Numbered from the stretch's first letter, positions 42,195-51,447 are shown. The stretch is DNA of 63,653 bases from Acetothermia bacterium UBA3571 (GCA_002375995.1 DFNI01000020.1:1-63653); one strand, 5' to 3'. Notes: a model not told the origin generated them from the sequence alone. A program made the numbers and translations.

Positions 42195-43437
42195 ACTCCA
42201 CCTCGATGCCGCCTATGCGGATCGGCTCTCCACTCCAGCCAGCCCGCCGCAGTGCCCGGAATACACCCTTGCGTTCGAGCTCCTCCTCGAGATAGACCCT
42301 CGCGTCCTCGGTGGACAGGTCGAGCCGGCCCAGCCGCTCGATCTCCCTCCCCTCCACCACCCAAACCCCGTCCTCCCGCGCTATCCGGAACCCCTTCCGG
42401 GGAACGAGCTTCCAGGTCCTCTGCACGGGTACGGAGGGGGCTTCTCTCGGTGCCTCATCTAGCTTCCGCGAAAGGGTCCGCAACAGTTCCCCGATCCCCT
42501 CGCCGGTGACTACGGAAATAGGGTGGAGCTCCACCCCTGCCTCACGGAACCGGGACATCCTTCGGGCGATCTCTTCCGGCTGCAGGAGGTCGATCTTGTT
42601 TCCCGCCACCACCTCCGGCTTTTCCCTGAGTTCCTCCCACGCCTCGAGCTCCCGACGGATAGCGAAGTAGTCGTCCAGGGGATCTCTGCCCTCCACCCCG
42701 GCGAGATCCACCATGTGCAAAAGAACCCGGGCCCGGGTAGCGTGGCGCAAGAACCTGTCCCCAAGTCCCTTTCCCTCGTGGGCCCCCTCCACTAGGCCGG
42801 GGAGGTCGGCGAGTACAAAGCTTTTCCCGTCCACCTCCACCACCCCCAGGTGAGGCTCGAGGGTCGTGAAGGGGTAGGGGGCCACTTTCACCTTTTTCCG
42901 GGACACCCGCGAAAGGAAAGAGGATTTTCCCACGTTTGGGAATCCCACGATCCCCACATCGGCCAAGAGCCGGAGCTCGAGCTTGAGCCAACGCTCTTCC
43001 CCCGGCTCCCCCAGCTCGCGGATCTTGGGCCCTTTCCAGCGGTTGGAAACGAAGGCGCTGTTCCCCCGTCCCCCCTTTCCCCCGCGGGCCACCACGACCC
43101 GCATCCCTTCGGCGGAGAGGTCCGCGATGACCTCCCCGGTGTGGAGATCACGCACCACCGTCCCCACCGGGACGTGGATGATCAGGTCTTTGCCCCGCTT
43201 CCCCTGGCGCTTATTGGGCCCCCCCGGCCCCCCGTCCTCAGCCCGGAAATGGACCTGGTGGGAAAAATGGAGGAGGGTGTTCATGGACCGGGTGGCCTCG
43301 AGGATCACGTCCCCACCGTCGCCGCCGTGCCCACCGTCGGGCGTGCCCAAGGGATTGTACTTGGTACGGTGGAAACTTATTAACCCGTCGCCTCCCCGCC
43401 CCCCGGCGACGTGGATCCTGGCTTCGTCTATCCACAC
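42178..43437 (-). CDS. obgE: GTPase Obg/CgtA
   Basis: This 419-residue ribosome-associated GTPase has the glycine-rich Obg fold (VAGGRGGDGLISFHR, GGDGGDVILEA, GKRGKDLIIHVPVGT), a G domain with GFPNVGKSSFLSRVS, DLPGLVEGAHEGKGLGDRFL and NKID, and the C-terminal OCT domain (KGFRIAREDGVWVVEG). The GTG start lies one base after the rpmA stop, in the classic rplU-(prp)-rpmA-obg order. Confidence 0.97.
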   Translation of the reverse strand: MWIDEARIHVAGGRGGDGLISFHRTKYNPLGTPDGGHGGDGGDVILEATRSMNTLLHFSHQVHFRAEDGGPGGPNKRQGKRGKDLIIHVPVGTVVRDLHTGEVIADLSAEGMRVVVARGGKGGRGNSAFVSNRWKGPKIRELGEPGEERWLKLELRLLADVGIVGFPNVGKSSFLSRVSRKKVKVAPYPFTTLEPHLGVVEVDGKSFVLADLPGLVEGAHEGKGLGDRFLRHATRARVLLHMVDLAGVEGRDPLDDYFAIRRELEAWEELREKPEVVAGNKIDLLQPEEIARRMSRFREAGVELHPISVVTGEGIGELLRTLSRKLDEAPREAPSVPVQRTWKLVPRKGFRIAREDGVWVVEGREIERLGRLDLSTEDARVYLEEELERKGVFRALRRAGWSGEPIRIGGIEVEFEFEG

Positions 43438-43438
43438 A

Positions 43439-43705
43439 CTAGGCTTTCTGGCCCTCCTCCACGGGGATGACGTTCACGTAGCGGCGCTTGCGGCCGGCGA
43501 ACTCCACGTATCCCTTCACCTTGGCGTACAGGGTGAAATCGCGGCCCATGCCGACGTTCTTTCCCGGCCAGAACCGGGTACCCCGCTGGCGCACGATGAT
43601 GCAACCGGGCCAGACGAGCTCGCCGCCGAAGCGCTTGATCCCCAGGCGCTTCCCCGGGGAATCCCGGGTGTTCTGCGTGGAACCCTGGCTCGATTTGTGG
43701 GCCAT
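43439..43705 (-). CDS. rpmA: 50S ribosomal protein L27
   Basis: This 88-residue L27 opens directly with MAHKSSQGSTQNTRDSPGKR, the mature-type N-terminus that reaches the peptidyl-transferase centre. The hydrophobic N-terminal extension that Prp removes in many Firmicutes is absent, in agreement with the degenerate Prp homologue next door. GGAGGTGATCTT precedes the ATG. Confidence 0.97.
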   Translation of the reverse strand: MAHKSSQGSTQNTRDSPGKRLGIKRFGGELVWPGCIIVRQRGTRFWPGKNVGMGRDFTLYAKVKGYVEFAGRKRRYVNVIPVEEGQKA

Positions 43706-43723
43706 AAGATCACCTCCTTGCCT

Positions 43724-44044
43724 TTAGACTTTGACGTCGAGGCCGACCTCCCGGACCACGATGCTCCCGGGGCGATCCCGCTCCAGGGCCCGCAAACCCA
43801 GAAGCATCGTTTCCAGGATGGCGTCGAGTTCCCGGTCCAAGAAGGGATCGGATCGATCAACGGTGTAGGAAAGCCCGTCATCGGCGCGGCTGGCCTCGGG
43901 GGAGAGGTGAAGGTAATACCGCATTCCCAGAAGCGGTGCCTCCACCAACGCCATGGCTGCCAGACCCTCCGCGCCCCCGTTCCCTTTCAAGGAAACGGCG
44001 CGGATCCTCCCCTCCTCGTCCCGCTCGATGCGCACTTCCACCAT
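43724..44044 (-). CDS. Prp-like protein lacking catalytic His and Cys
   Basis: This 106-residue protein sits between rplU and rpmA, where the L27-processing cysteine protease Prp (YsxB) is found. The fold pattern fits (VEVRIERDEEGRIRAVSLKG at the start, LDAILETMLLGLRALE near the end). The catalytic His (22 in the S. aureus protein) is Asn22, and there is no cysteine anywhere in the protein. The loop between the two catalytic positions is also shortened. L27 here needs no trimming, so a structural or regulatory role is more likely than proteolysis. The ATG at 44044 or the GTG at 44050 could be the start. Confidence 0.75.
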   Translation of the reverse strand: MVEVRIERDEEGRIRAVSLKGNGGAEGLAAMALVEAPLLGMRYYLHLSPEASRADDGLSYTVDRSDPFLDRELDAILETMLLGLRALERDRPGSIVVREVGLDVKV

Positions 44045-44046
44045 GA

Positions 44047-44364
44047 TCACGCCCTCTCGATCGTGACGATGCGCGTGCGCATGAAGGGCTGCCTGTGGCC
44101 CCTCAGGCGCCGATAGCCCTTCTTGGGGCGGAAGCGCTGGATGAGGACCTTGGGCCTCTTGCCCACCGCTTCCACCTCTCCCACTACCCTCACCCCGTCC
44201 AGATAGGGCCGCCCTATCTGGATCCCTTCCCCGTTCCGGAGCATGAGGACACGGTCGAACACCACCCTTTCCCCGGGATGGGCTCCCCGGATCAGTTCGT
44301 GTTCCACGACCGTGCCTTCCTCTACCACGTATTGATGTCCCTGTATCTCCACGATGGCGTACAT
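44047..44364 (-). CDS. rplU: 50S ribosomal protein L21
   Basis: This 105-residue L21 has YAIVEIQGHQYVVEEG, FDRVLMLRNGEGIQIGRPY and the basic RFRPKKGYRRLRGHRQ close to the end. GGAGGTCGCCC precedes the ATG at 44364. A longer frame to 44502 is not needed. It overlaps the Prp-like gene and heads the rplU-rpmA-obg-nadD group after metG. Confidence 0.97.
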   Translation of the reverse strand: MYAIVEIQGHQYVVEEGTVVEHELIRGAHPGERVVFDRVLMLRNGEGIQIGRPYLDGVRVVGEVEAVGKRPKVLIQRFRPKKGYRRLRGHRQPFMRTRIVTIERA

Positions 44365-44417
44365 GGGCGACCTCCTCAGCATTCTATCTTCCCCGAAAAC
44401 CGGGGACAACGTTCCAT

Positions 44418-46388
44418 TCAGCGGATCTTCGTCCCCGGCTGTACTTCGCGATCGGGCGTGAGTACCGCCAGGGTCCCATCCGTGGCCGCCAGGATCATAC
44501 ATTCGGATTTGACCCCGCGGATGGTGGCCGGCCTCAGGTTGGCCACCACCGCCACGAGCTTCCCCCTCAATTCCTCGGGGGTGTAGTGCTTCTTTATCCC
44601 GGCCACGGCCTGGGCCTTGCGGTCGCCTAGGTCCAGGACGAGCTTGTAAAGTTTATCCGCCCCGGGGATCTCTTCCACGGATACGATGCGCCCCACCACG
44701 AGCTCAAGCTTTTGAAATTCCTCGATGCTTATCAACCCTTCCTCCTTCAGCTCCCGATAGCGCCTCTTGAGGTCCTCCACGTCCACATGCTCCAGGGGCG
44801 GGACGGGCTTTTTAGCAAGCTCAAGCCCCTCCGCCCCCCGAAGGGCGTCGGCGAGGTCGTGGGCCCCGATGCCCAACACTTCCAGTACCTTCGCGGAAAA
44901 AGAGGGGACGAACGGCTCTAGCATGATGGCGATCGCCTTCGCCAGGTGTGCCGCCGATGCCACCGCTTCCTCGTCCCCCGTCTCCCAAGGGGCCTTATGC
45001 TGGAAGTACTCGTTGCCGAAGACGGAAAGCCCCGCGATCTCCTTGAGGGCCGCCGCCAGAGATCCTCCCTCTACCCATTCCACCGTTCGGTCGTAGACCC
45101 GTTGGATCTCATCCCGGACGGTGCCTTCGGTGGGCACCTCCGGGACCTGGCCCCCGAACCGCGACCACACGAAAGAAAGGACCCGGTGGACGAAGTTGGC
45201 GATGTTGTTCACGAACACAGCGTTTATGGTGCGGTCGAAGTCCTCCCAGGAAAAGTTCACATCAGCGGTTTCCGGCCGGTGGTAAAGGAGGTAAAACCGC
45301 CAGTAAACCGGAGGAAGGAGCTCCAGGGCCTCGTCGGCGTAGATCCCCACCCGGCGGCTCTTGGAGAAGGCCTCGCCTCCGATCCAATTCAGATACTCCG
45401 TGGCCGCGATCTGATCGGGGAGGTGGTAGCCTTGGCCCGAGGCGATGAGCTGGGCGGGGAAGAAGAGGGTGTGGAAGGGAATGTTATCTTTGGCTTGGGT
45501 GTAGACTTGCCACACCTCATCCCCGAACCAAAAGTCCCGCCAGCGCTCCTCCTCTCCCCGGTTGCGGAAGTATTCGATGGTGGCGGAGACATAGCCCAAA
45601 GCGGCCTCGGCCCACACGTAGATCACCTTCCCCTCGGCCCCGGCAAAGGGGGCAGGGATCCCCCAAGAGATGTCCCGGGTCACGGCCCGGGGCTTGAGCC
45701 CTGCCTCGATCATCCGCTCGGTGAAAAGCTTTACGTTCCCCCGGAAATCTCGGCTCCTCACGTATTCCAAGAGCTTGGGGGCAAGCTTTTCCAGATCCAG
45801 GTACCAGTGCCGGGTCTTTTTCCGCACGATGTCAGTGGAACCGCAGAACGCACACCGGGGCTCAATGAGTTGTTCCGGCTCCAGGAGCCTGCCGCAAGCC
45901 TCGCATTGGTTCCCCAAGGCGTTGGGATAACCGCAATAGGGACAGGTCCCCACGATGAACCGGTCCGCCAGGAAACGGTGGCACCCGTTGCAGTAAGCCC
46001 GCTCCTCTTCGCGGGAGAAGATGTAACCGTTTCGTTCCATCTGCTTATAGATCTCGGTGACGAACTCGTAGTGGACCGGGGATTCGGTGATGGTGTAGTT
46101 GTCGATAGTGATTTCAAATCCCTTCAAGATCTCGACGATCTTTTGGTGCACCTCTTTCACAAGCTCCTTGGGGGAGACGCCGCGTTTGTGGGCCTCATAT
46201 TCGATCCGGGTACCGTGGGCGTCGGTACCTGAAACGTGCAGGGTTTCGTACCCCAGGGCCCGATAAAACCGGGTGAACACGTCACCGGAGAGGAGACACC
46301 CGATAAGGTTACCCAGATGTGGCACCCCTGAGCCGTAGGGCCAGGCACTGCAGACGAGGACTCTCTTTATTTCCGGCTTCAAGGCCAT
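44418..46388 (-). CDS. metG: methionyl-tRNA synthetase
   Basis: This 656-residue class I synthetase has PYGSGVPHLGNLIGC (HIGH site), zinc-knuckle cysteines in CNGCHRFLAD, CPYCGYPNALGNQC and CAFCGS, and a KMSKS-type loop reading AFSKS. The C-terminal tRNA-binding (OB) domain starts near VVGRIVSVEEIPGADKLYKL. The ATG at 46388 is chosen because a TATAAT box (46405-46410) lies just upstream and the family aligns from there; GGAGG abuts the ATG, so the leader is very short. Confidence 0.95.
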   Translation of the reverse strand: MALKPEIKRVLVCSAWPYGSGVPHLGNLIGCLLSGDVFTRFYRALGYETLHVSGTDAHGTRIEYEAHKRGVSPKELVKEVHQKIVEILKGFEITIDNYTITESPVHYEFVTEIYKQMERNGYIFSREEERAYCNGCHRFLADRFIVGTCPYCGYPNALGNQCEACGRLLEPEQLIEPRCAFCGSTDIVRKKTRHWYLDLEKLAPKLLEYVRSRDFRGNVKLFTERMIEAGLKPRAVTRDISWGIPAPFAGAEGKVIYVWAEAALGYVSATIEYFRNRGEEERWRDFWFGDEVWQVYTQAKDNIPFHTLFFPAQLIASGQGYHLPDQIAATEYLNWIGGEAFSKSRRVGIYADEALELLPPVYWRFYLLYHRPETADVNFSWEDFDRTINAVFVNNIANFVHRVLSFVWSRFGGQVPEVPTEGTVRDEIQRVYDRTVEWVEGGSLAAALKEIAGLSVFGNEYFQHKAPWETGDEEAVASAAHLAKAIAIMLEPFVPSFSAKVLEVLGIGAHDLADALRGAEGLELAKKPVPPLEHVDVEDLKRRYRELKEEGLISIEEFQKLELVVGRIVSVEEIPGADKLYKLVLDLGDRKAQAVAGIKKHYTPEELRGKLVAVVANLRPATIRGVKSECMILAATDGTLAVLTPDREVQPGTKIR

Positions 46389-46404
46389 CCTCCATTCGGC
46401 GGGG

Positions 46405-46410
46405 ATTATA
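46405..46410 (-). promoter_or_regulatory. TATAAT -10 box of metG
   Basis: A consensus -10 on the minus strand lies 16 bases before the metG ATG; the -35 (TTTATG at 46433-46428) is weak. The transcript would have almost no leader. Confidence 0.4.
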
Positions 46411-46531
46411 ACGTGGCCATTGCGGAGCATAAAGGATTTTCGCCACCTTCACGGAAAGAACACCTTCGGGGCAGCACAGATAATGCGTGTCCGCGCGGCG
46501 ATCCCCGGACGTGGAGCCCGATGGCCCCCGT

Positions 46532-47629
46532 TCAAGACTCCAGCTCGCCGAGGGCCCGCCTTATGGCTGCAAGGAGCGCGTCCACCACGGAAAAGGCGGC
46601 GTTCGGCCCCATGTGCCCCACGCGGAACACCCGCCCCCGCCACTCCCCCAGGCTCCCCGCCAGGAGATAACCGTGCTCCTCGCGGAGGATCCGCAGGAGG
46701 CGGTCCACCTGCCCGCCGGGCACCTCCACCGCCGTCACCCCGTGGGAGGCAATCTCCTCCGGGATCACCGGCCGCAACCCCAATTCCCCGAGGCCCTGGC
46801 GCAAGTGCTGGGTCACCTCACGGTGCCGCCGAAACCGTGGCTCCAGGCCCTCCGCGGTAATCCTCTCCAATCCCCTCCACAGGGCCTTGACGTTGTTGAC
46901 GGCGTGGGTCACGGGATGGGGGTGCCAATCGCCCCAGCGTTCCTCGTACCGATGCCATACCTTCAGGTTGAGATACCAACCGGGGGACCTCCGCCGGGAG
47001 ATGAACTCCCACGCTTCCTGGCCCACCGCCACCGGGGCCAGGCCAGGCGGGGCTTCCAGGCCCTTCTGGGATGCGGCCACACATACGCCGATTCCCCAGC
47101 GATCCATCTCCAGGGGCTCGATCCCCAGCGTGGAGATGGCGTCCACCACCAACAGAGCCCCGTGGCGGGAGCACACCCAGCCCAGCTCCTCCACCGGGTT
47201 CAGCACCCCCGTGGAGGTCTCGCAGTGGACCACCGCCACTACATCGGCGGGACCACGCCGCAGGGCTTCATCCACCTTCTCGGGGCAAACTGCCTCCCCC
47301 CAGGGGAAGCGGAGGACCTCCACATGGGGGGTATAAGAGCGGGCGATCTCGGCGATCCGCTCGCCGAAGAAACCGTTCTGCAGCACAAGAATCCGCCCCC
47401 CGTCGCCCACGGTGCTGCATATGGCCGCATCGAGCCCGGCGCTCCCGCTTCCCACCAGCAGAAAGACCTTCCCGCGGGTCTTGAACACCCCGCGGAGGCC
47501 CTCGATCACCCGCCGGTAAAAGGACGTCCATTCCGCCCCGTAATGGGCCTCCAAGGGTGCGCTCATGGGTTCCAACACCTCGGGGGCCACCTCGATCGGC
47601 CCGGGGATCATCAGCTTCAGCCGCTTCAT
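46532..47629 (-). CDS. class V aminotransferase (serine/alanine-glyoxylate type)
   Basis: This 365-residue PLP enzyme has MIPGPIEVAPEVLEPM at the start, VGSGSAGLDAAICS, VVAVVHCETSTGVLNPVEE, VVDAISTLGIEPLEMD and the Schiff-base lysine in VAASQKGLEAPPG. It resembles serine-glyoxylate, alanine-glyoxylate and ureidoglycine-glyoxylate aminotransferases; the substrate is not fixed by sequence. The ATG overlaps the flavin reductase stop. It is last in the long minus-strand catabolic operon, so it may pass the amino group of the imported compound to a 2-oxo acid. Confidence 0.88.
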   Translation of the reverse strand: MKRLKLMIPGPIEVAPEVLEPMSAPLEAHYGAEWTSFYRRVIEGLRGVFKTRGKVFLLVGSGSAGLDAAICSTVGDGGRILVLQNGFFGERIAEIARSYTPHVEVLRFPWGEAVCPEKVDEALRRGPADVVAVVHCETSTGVLNPVEELGWVCSRHGALLVVDAISTLGIEPLEMDRWGIGVCVAASQKGLEAPPGLAPVAVGQEAWEFISRRRSPGWYLNLKVWHRYEERWGDWHPHPVTHAVNNVKALWRGLERITAEGLEPRFRRHREVTQHLRQGLGELGLRPVIPEEIASHGVTAVEVPGGQVDRLLRILREEHGYLLAGSLGEWRGRVFRVGHMGPNAAFSVVDALLAAIRRALGELES

Positions 47630-48096
47630 ACCCTTCCTTCCTCCGGGGAGAAGTAATCCTCGTGGCGGTAAACCAAAGGGGTTCCCTTCCCCTGGATCCC
47701 CTCCTCCACCACTTCCCCCACGAACAGGGTGTGGTCTCCGAAGGCCTTTTCGAAGACCACCCTGCAATCCAGGTAGGCTAGGGCCTCCCTCAGTATGGGG
47801 GAACCGGTGGGGCCCAACCTGTACTCCACCCGGGAAAACTTGTCCACCTGGCGTCCCGAGCGGCGGCCGAACCACCGGGCCAACTCCTGCTGTCCTTCTC
47901 CCAGGATGTTCACCGCGAACGCCCCGCTCCCGTGGACGTACCGGTACGTGAGGTTCTCGTGCCAGATGGCCACGGCCACCAACACCGGTTCGGCGGATAT
48001 ACGAGTGACCCAAGCGGCCGCCATGCCGTTCAGGCGCCCGTTCCAGTTGGCGGTAATCACGTATACGCCGTTGGTTATGAGCCATCGGGCCTTCAC
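47626..48096 (-). CDS. flavin reductase-like FMN-binding protein
   Basis: This 156-residue flavoprotein of the flavin-reductase-like (split-barrel) family has NGRLNGMAAAWVTRISAEP and FAVNILGEGQQELARWFG. It ends with PLVYRHEDYFSPEE. The GTG start (48096) follows AAGGAGGAACTGCC and overlaps the AOR stop (GTGA). It may supply reduced flavin or act directly on an intermediate in the pathway. Confidence 0.87.
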   Translation of the reverse strand: MKARWLITNGVYVITANWNGRLNGMAAAWVTRISAEPVLVAVAIWHENLTYRYVHGSGAFAVNILGEGQQELARWFGRRSGRQVDKFSRVEYRLGPTGSPILREALAYLDCRVVFEKAFGDHTLFVGEVVEEGIQGKGTPLVYRHEDYFSPEEGRV

Positions 48097-49994
48097 GGCA
48101 GTTCCTCCTTGACGAAGGAGAGGCCCAACATGTCCAGGGTCTCCGGCAGAGGGACGCCGCTTCGTTCGTCCCAGCCGTGCAGGCGGTAATACTCCCGGAG
48201 CATGGTGCGCAGCTTCTCGGGGGTGATGACGGGGTCGGAAGAGAGGAGGTCGTTTTGCCTTTCGTGCATGATCCTCCAGGGGAGGCGGTCCTCCTCCCGC
48301 GGATCGAGGCCTTCCCTGAGGTTGAAGCATCGCTCCAGGGTAACGATGCGGCGGCCGGCCCGCATGATCTCCTCGGGCCCCATGGTGATGCCGGTGGCGG
48401 CGCGGAACAGGCCCGCCGCCAGCTCCTCGTCTATCCCGTAGGCCGCGGTGGTGGAGAAGGCGCATAGCCCTAAGGCATCGGAGACCGCGTAGATGTCCTC
48501 GTGCCACCGTACGATCTCCGCCCTCTTCTCCACCGTGTCGGGCACAGCGTAACGGCGGTCCCCGGTGATCTTCTCCACCACTTCCACCGCCTCCTTGGTG
48601 CCCCCGAACTCCGCCAGGCACTCGGTGTGGAGATGATCCGGTCCCCGGGGGTTGACGGCGAACGCGAGCGCGTAGGAATATGCTCCTCGCGTCTCCACGC
48701 CGCTGTGTTCCAGGCCACGGACCTGCATGGCCCATCTCTCCGAGCCTCTCCCCACCTTTTCGGCAGCCCGGGCGATCCCCTCGGCCAGGAGGTCGCCGAT
48801 CCCCTCCCGGTGCCCTATCTTGCGCACGAGCTCCACCACTGCGTCCCCGTTTCCGAAGGCGAGCTCCAATCCATCGCAGTCTTCCCGGGACAGGAGCCCC
48901 CGCTGATAACACTCCATGGCCCACTGGATCACGATTCCGGTGGAGATGGTATCGAGGCCCAGGTCGTTGCAGAGTTCGTTGGCGGCTAAAACGGGTTCTA
49001 TTTCTGTGACACCACAACCGCTTCCCAGCGCCGCCACCGTCTCGTATTCCGGACCTCCCGAGTACACTCCCGCATAGGGTCCTTCGTCCACCCGGGTGAA
49101 CCGGTGGCAACAGTAGATACACCCCCCGCACCCCACGATCCGCTTGAGGTAGCCCAGCTCAGGCCAGGAGCGGCCGGAGAGTTCCCTCATCTCCCCGGGC
49201 AAATGGCTCCGCTGGAAGTTGTAAGCCGGAAGCAGCTTGAGTTCGTTGAGGAGGTCCACGTCCCGGGCGGTGCCGAACCGGTGGAGGTCGTAGGCCAACG
49301 AGTCGTTGTAGAGAGCCTCGCGGGCCTTCCTCACTAGCTTCCTGAACGTCGGAGGATCGGCCACACCTAACCTTCCGCCCCTGGGATCCACCACCACTGC
49401 CTTGAGGTTCTTGGCCCCCATCACCGCCCCTATCCCTCCCCGGGCGGCGGCGTTATAGACGCTGGTCATGATGGAGGCGAACCTCACGAGCTTTTCACCG
49501 GCCGGGCCGATACAGGCCACCTCCGCCTCGGCGCCGTGGCGGTCCTTTAGGACTCGGGTGCATTCCCTGACGGTGCGCCCCCAGAGATCTCCGGCGTCCT
49601 CCAACCGGGCCACTCCCGGGGCCAGGAAGAGGTACTGGGGCCTCGGGGCCCGCCCCAGAAACACCAACCCATCGACACCCGCCAACTTGAGGGAGATCCC
49701 CAAATGCCCCCCCACGCTCACCTTGAGGTAGTAACCGGTGGCAGGGCCCTTGGCCAATACTGTGGTACGCCCGGAACAGGGGGCGTCGGTGCCGGTGAGG
49801 GTTCCGGGAGCGAAGATGAGGACGTTCTCGTCACCGAACGGATCGGCCCCCTTCGGCACCCGGCGCCAAAGCTCCAGGGCACCGAGACCCCTGCCGCCCA
49901 AAAACAGAGCTATTTCTTCTCGGGGTACAGTGATCCACTCCCATGACCCCCGGGATAGATCCACCACCAGCCAACGGCCCGGATAACTGGTCAT
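48093..49994 (-). CDS. tungsten-type aldehyde ferredoxin oxidoreductase
   Basis: This 633-residue AOR-family enzyme is counted from the ATG at 49994, which overlaps the ferredoxin stop (ATGA) and has AGGAGGTGGGAGG upstream. N-terminal residues WLVVDLSRGSWEW and FLGGRGLGALELW lead to AKGPATGYYL. The [4Fe-4S] ligands lie in CGGCIYCC and the late DALGLC, and the bis-pterin contact regions include NPRGPDHLHTE. It would oxidise an aldehyde to an acid, passing electrons to ferredoxin. The metal (W or Mo) is inferred from the family. The adjacent polyferredoxin and the MoaD-like protein upstream in the same locus support function. Confidence 0.92.
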   Translation of the reverse strand: MTSYPGRWLVVDLSRGSWEWITVPREEIALFLGGRGLGALELWRRVPKGADPFGDENVLIFAPGTLTGTDAPCSGRTTVLAKGPATGYYLKVSVGGHLGISLKLAGVDGLVFLGRAPRPQYLFLAPGVARLEDAGDLWGRTVRECTRVLKDRHGAEAEVACIGPAGEKLVRFASIMTSVYNAAARGGIGAVMGAKNLKAVVVDPRGGRLGVADPPTFRKLVRKAREALYNDSLAYDLHRFGTARDVDLLNELKLLPAYNFQRSHLPGEMRELSGRSWPELGYLKRIVGCGGCIYCCHRFTRVDEGPYAGVYSGGPEYETVAALGSGCGVTEIEPVLAANELCNDLGLDTISTGIVIQWAMECYQRGLLSREDCDGLELAFGNGDAVVELVRKIGHREGIGDLLAEGIARAAEKVGRGSERWAMQVRGLEHSGVETRGAYSYALAFAVNPRGPDHLHTECLAEFGGTKEAVEVVEKITGDRRYAVPDTVEKRAEIVRWHEDIYAVSDALGLCAFSTTAAYGIDEELAAGLFRAATGITMGPEEIMRAGRRIVTLERCFNLREGLDPREEDRLPWRIMHERQNDLLSSDPVITPEKLRTMLREYYRLHGWDERSGVPLPETLDMLGLSFVKEELP

Positions 49995-50410
49995 CCTCCC
50001 ACCTCCTGGTAGCGGATCGCCTCGGGGAAACGACAGACTTCCACACATGCGGGTTCACCCCCACAGAGGTCGCAGATGAGGGGTTTTTCCCGCTCCTCAT
50101 CGAAGGCCACCCCCCCGTACGGACACGCTTCCACACACTTGCGACACCCGATACACGCGCGCTCGTCCAAAACGATCGCTCCCGTGGCACCATCCCGGGA
50201 GAGCGCCCCCACTGGGCAGGCCGAGATACAGTGAGCCTCGGCACACTGGACGCACACCCGGGGACGGAAGTCCGCGAACTCCTGATCCCGCAATATCCTG
50301 ATGCGGCTTCGGGAGAACGAGAAGAAACCCTCCTTGGCGAAAGAGCACGCGAGCACGCAGCTTGTGCACCCCGTGCACCTTTCCTCTTCCACCAGCAGCC
50401 GTCCCGGCAT
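49991..50410 (-). CDS. four-cluster ferredoxin subunit (HycB/DmsB-like)
   Basis: This 139-residue protein has cysteine groups CTGCTSCVLAC, CVQC with HCISACP, CIGCRKCVEACP and CDLCGGEPACVEVC, enough for four [4Fe-4S] clusters. Such proteins take electrons from an oxidoreductase subunit. The overlap with the AOR start shows it is the AOR electron partner. The start at 50410 has GAGGTGGGTG upstream. Confidence 0.9.
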   Translation of the reverse strand: MPGRLLVEEERCTGCTSCVLACSFAKEGFFSFSRSRIRILRDQEFADFRPRVCVQCAEAHCISACPVGALSRDGATGAIVLDERACIGCRKCVEACPYGGVAFDEEREKPLICDLCGGEPACVEVCRFPEAIRYQEVGG

Positions 50411-50418
50411 CACCCACC

Positions 50419-51381
50419 TCACAAGAACTTGATGCGCACCTTCTGGCCCAGGAGCACCGAAAGCATCACCGCGAAGATCACCACCATCCCCTTCGTGATG
50501 TACTGGACGTGATACGGCACGTTCAGCATGGTGAGGCCGTTGTTGAGCATGGTAATAATGAACGCACCCACGAAGGCGCCGGCCCCGGTGGGCTCCCCTT
50601 CTCCGAACATGGTGGTGCTCAAGAAACAGACCGATATCACATCCAAAAGGAAGTTTTCCCCTGCCTCCGGTTGGCCCGATCCCAGCCGGGAAGTGAGCAC
50701 GATGGCCGTGATCCCCACCGAGAGCCCTGAGATGAGAAAGGTGTAGAAGCGCTTACGACGCACATTGATCCCCGCGTAGAGGGCGGCCATGGGGTTTCCG
50801 CCGATAGCGTAGATATGACGTCCCAACTTCGTCCGATTGAGTACAACCAGCGAGACGATCAAGATCCCCAGCATTATGAAGACGGGCACTGGGACCGGTC
50901 CCACCGTACCCTGCCCGATGGTGAAGAACGAACGGGGCGGGGAGACCAAAAACACCGGATACCCGCCGCTGTAAAGCATTTTGGCCCCGTAAGTCACGGA
51001 GCCCACGGCGAAAGTGGCGATGAAATCCGGGAGCCTGAGGAAGGCCACCAGCAAGCCGTTCAAGGCCCCCACTACGAGCCCCGTCCCCAGCGCGGTGAGG
51101 ACGGCCAGGGCCAGGCTCCCGGTGGCGTTCAGTACGCTGGCCAAGAAGACGTTTGCCAGCCCCATGGCGAAGCCGATGGACATGTCGAATCCGCCGGCAG
51201 CCATGACGAAGGTGAACCCCAGTGACACGATGGTGAGGAGGCTCATCTGTTTGAGGATGAGGAGGAAGTTGTGGAACGTGAAGAAATAAGGAGTGGTGAC
51301 GGCGAAGCCGATGAAGATCAACACCCCACCGATGACCGTACCGTAGCGCCGAATGAAGTGCTTCCAGAGATCACGGTTCAT
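50419..51381 (-). CDS. sugar-type ABC transporter permease (RbsC-like)
   Basis: This 320-residue membrane protein is of the ribose/xylose permease family, with GGFDMSIGFAMGLANVFLAS, NGLLVAFLRLPDFIATFA and GNPMAALYAGINVRRKRFY. About eight to ten membrane segments are seen. It would pair with the binding protein at 51448-52449 and the ATPase at 54370-55125. A perfect hairpin separates it from the binding-protein gene. It ends nine bases before the ferredoxin start. Confidence 0.9.
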   Translation of the reverse strand: MNRDLWKHFIRRYGTVIGGVLIFIGFAVTTPYFFTFHNFLLILKQMSLLTIVSLGFTFVMAAGGFDMSIGFAMGLANVFLASVLNATGSLALAVLTALGTGLVVGALNGLLVAFLRLPDFIATFAVGSVTYGAKMLYSGGYPVFLVSPPRSFFTIGQGTVGPVPVPVFIMLGILIVSLVVLNRTKLGRHIYAIGGNPMAALYAGINVRRKRFYTFLISGLSVGITAIVLTSRLGSGQPEAGENFLLDVISVCFLSTTMFGEGEPTGAGAFVGAFIITMLNNGLTMLNVPYHVQYITKGMVVIFAVMLSVLLGQKVRIKFL

Positions 51382-51404
51382 ATGGACGTGGTTCCTCCCG
51401 GAAA

Positions 51405-51433
51405 GGGGAGGGGGCCATACGGGCCCCCTCCCC
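51405..51433 (-). terminator. intercistronic GC hairpin between binding protein and permease genes
   Basis: A perfect 12-base-pair stem (51405-51416 with 51422-51433) with a five-base loop lies 14 bases after the binding-protein stop. There is no U-run, so it likely protects the upstream mRNA or partly terminates, giving more binding protein than permease. Confidence 0.7.
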
Positions 51434-51447
51434 GCCTCGTCTGGGCC

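Noticed and set aside
44365..44502. N-terminal extension of L21 to 44502
   Set aside because: Canonical L21 begins at the ATG at 44364 with a strong ribosome binding site; the extension overlaps the metG end.
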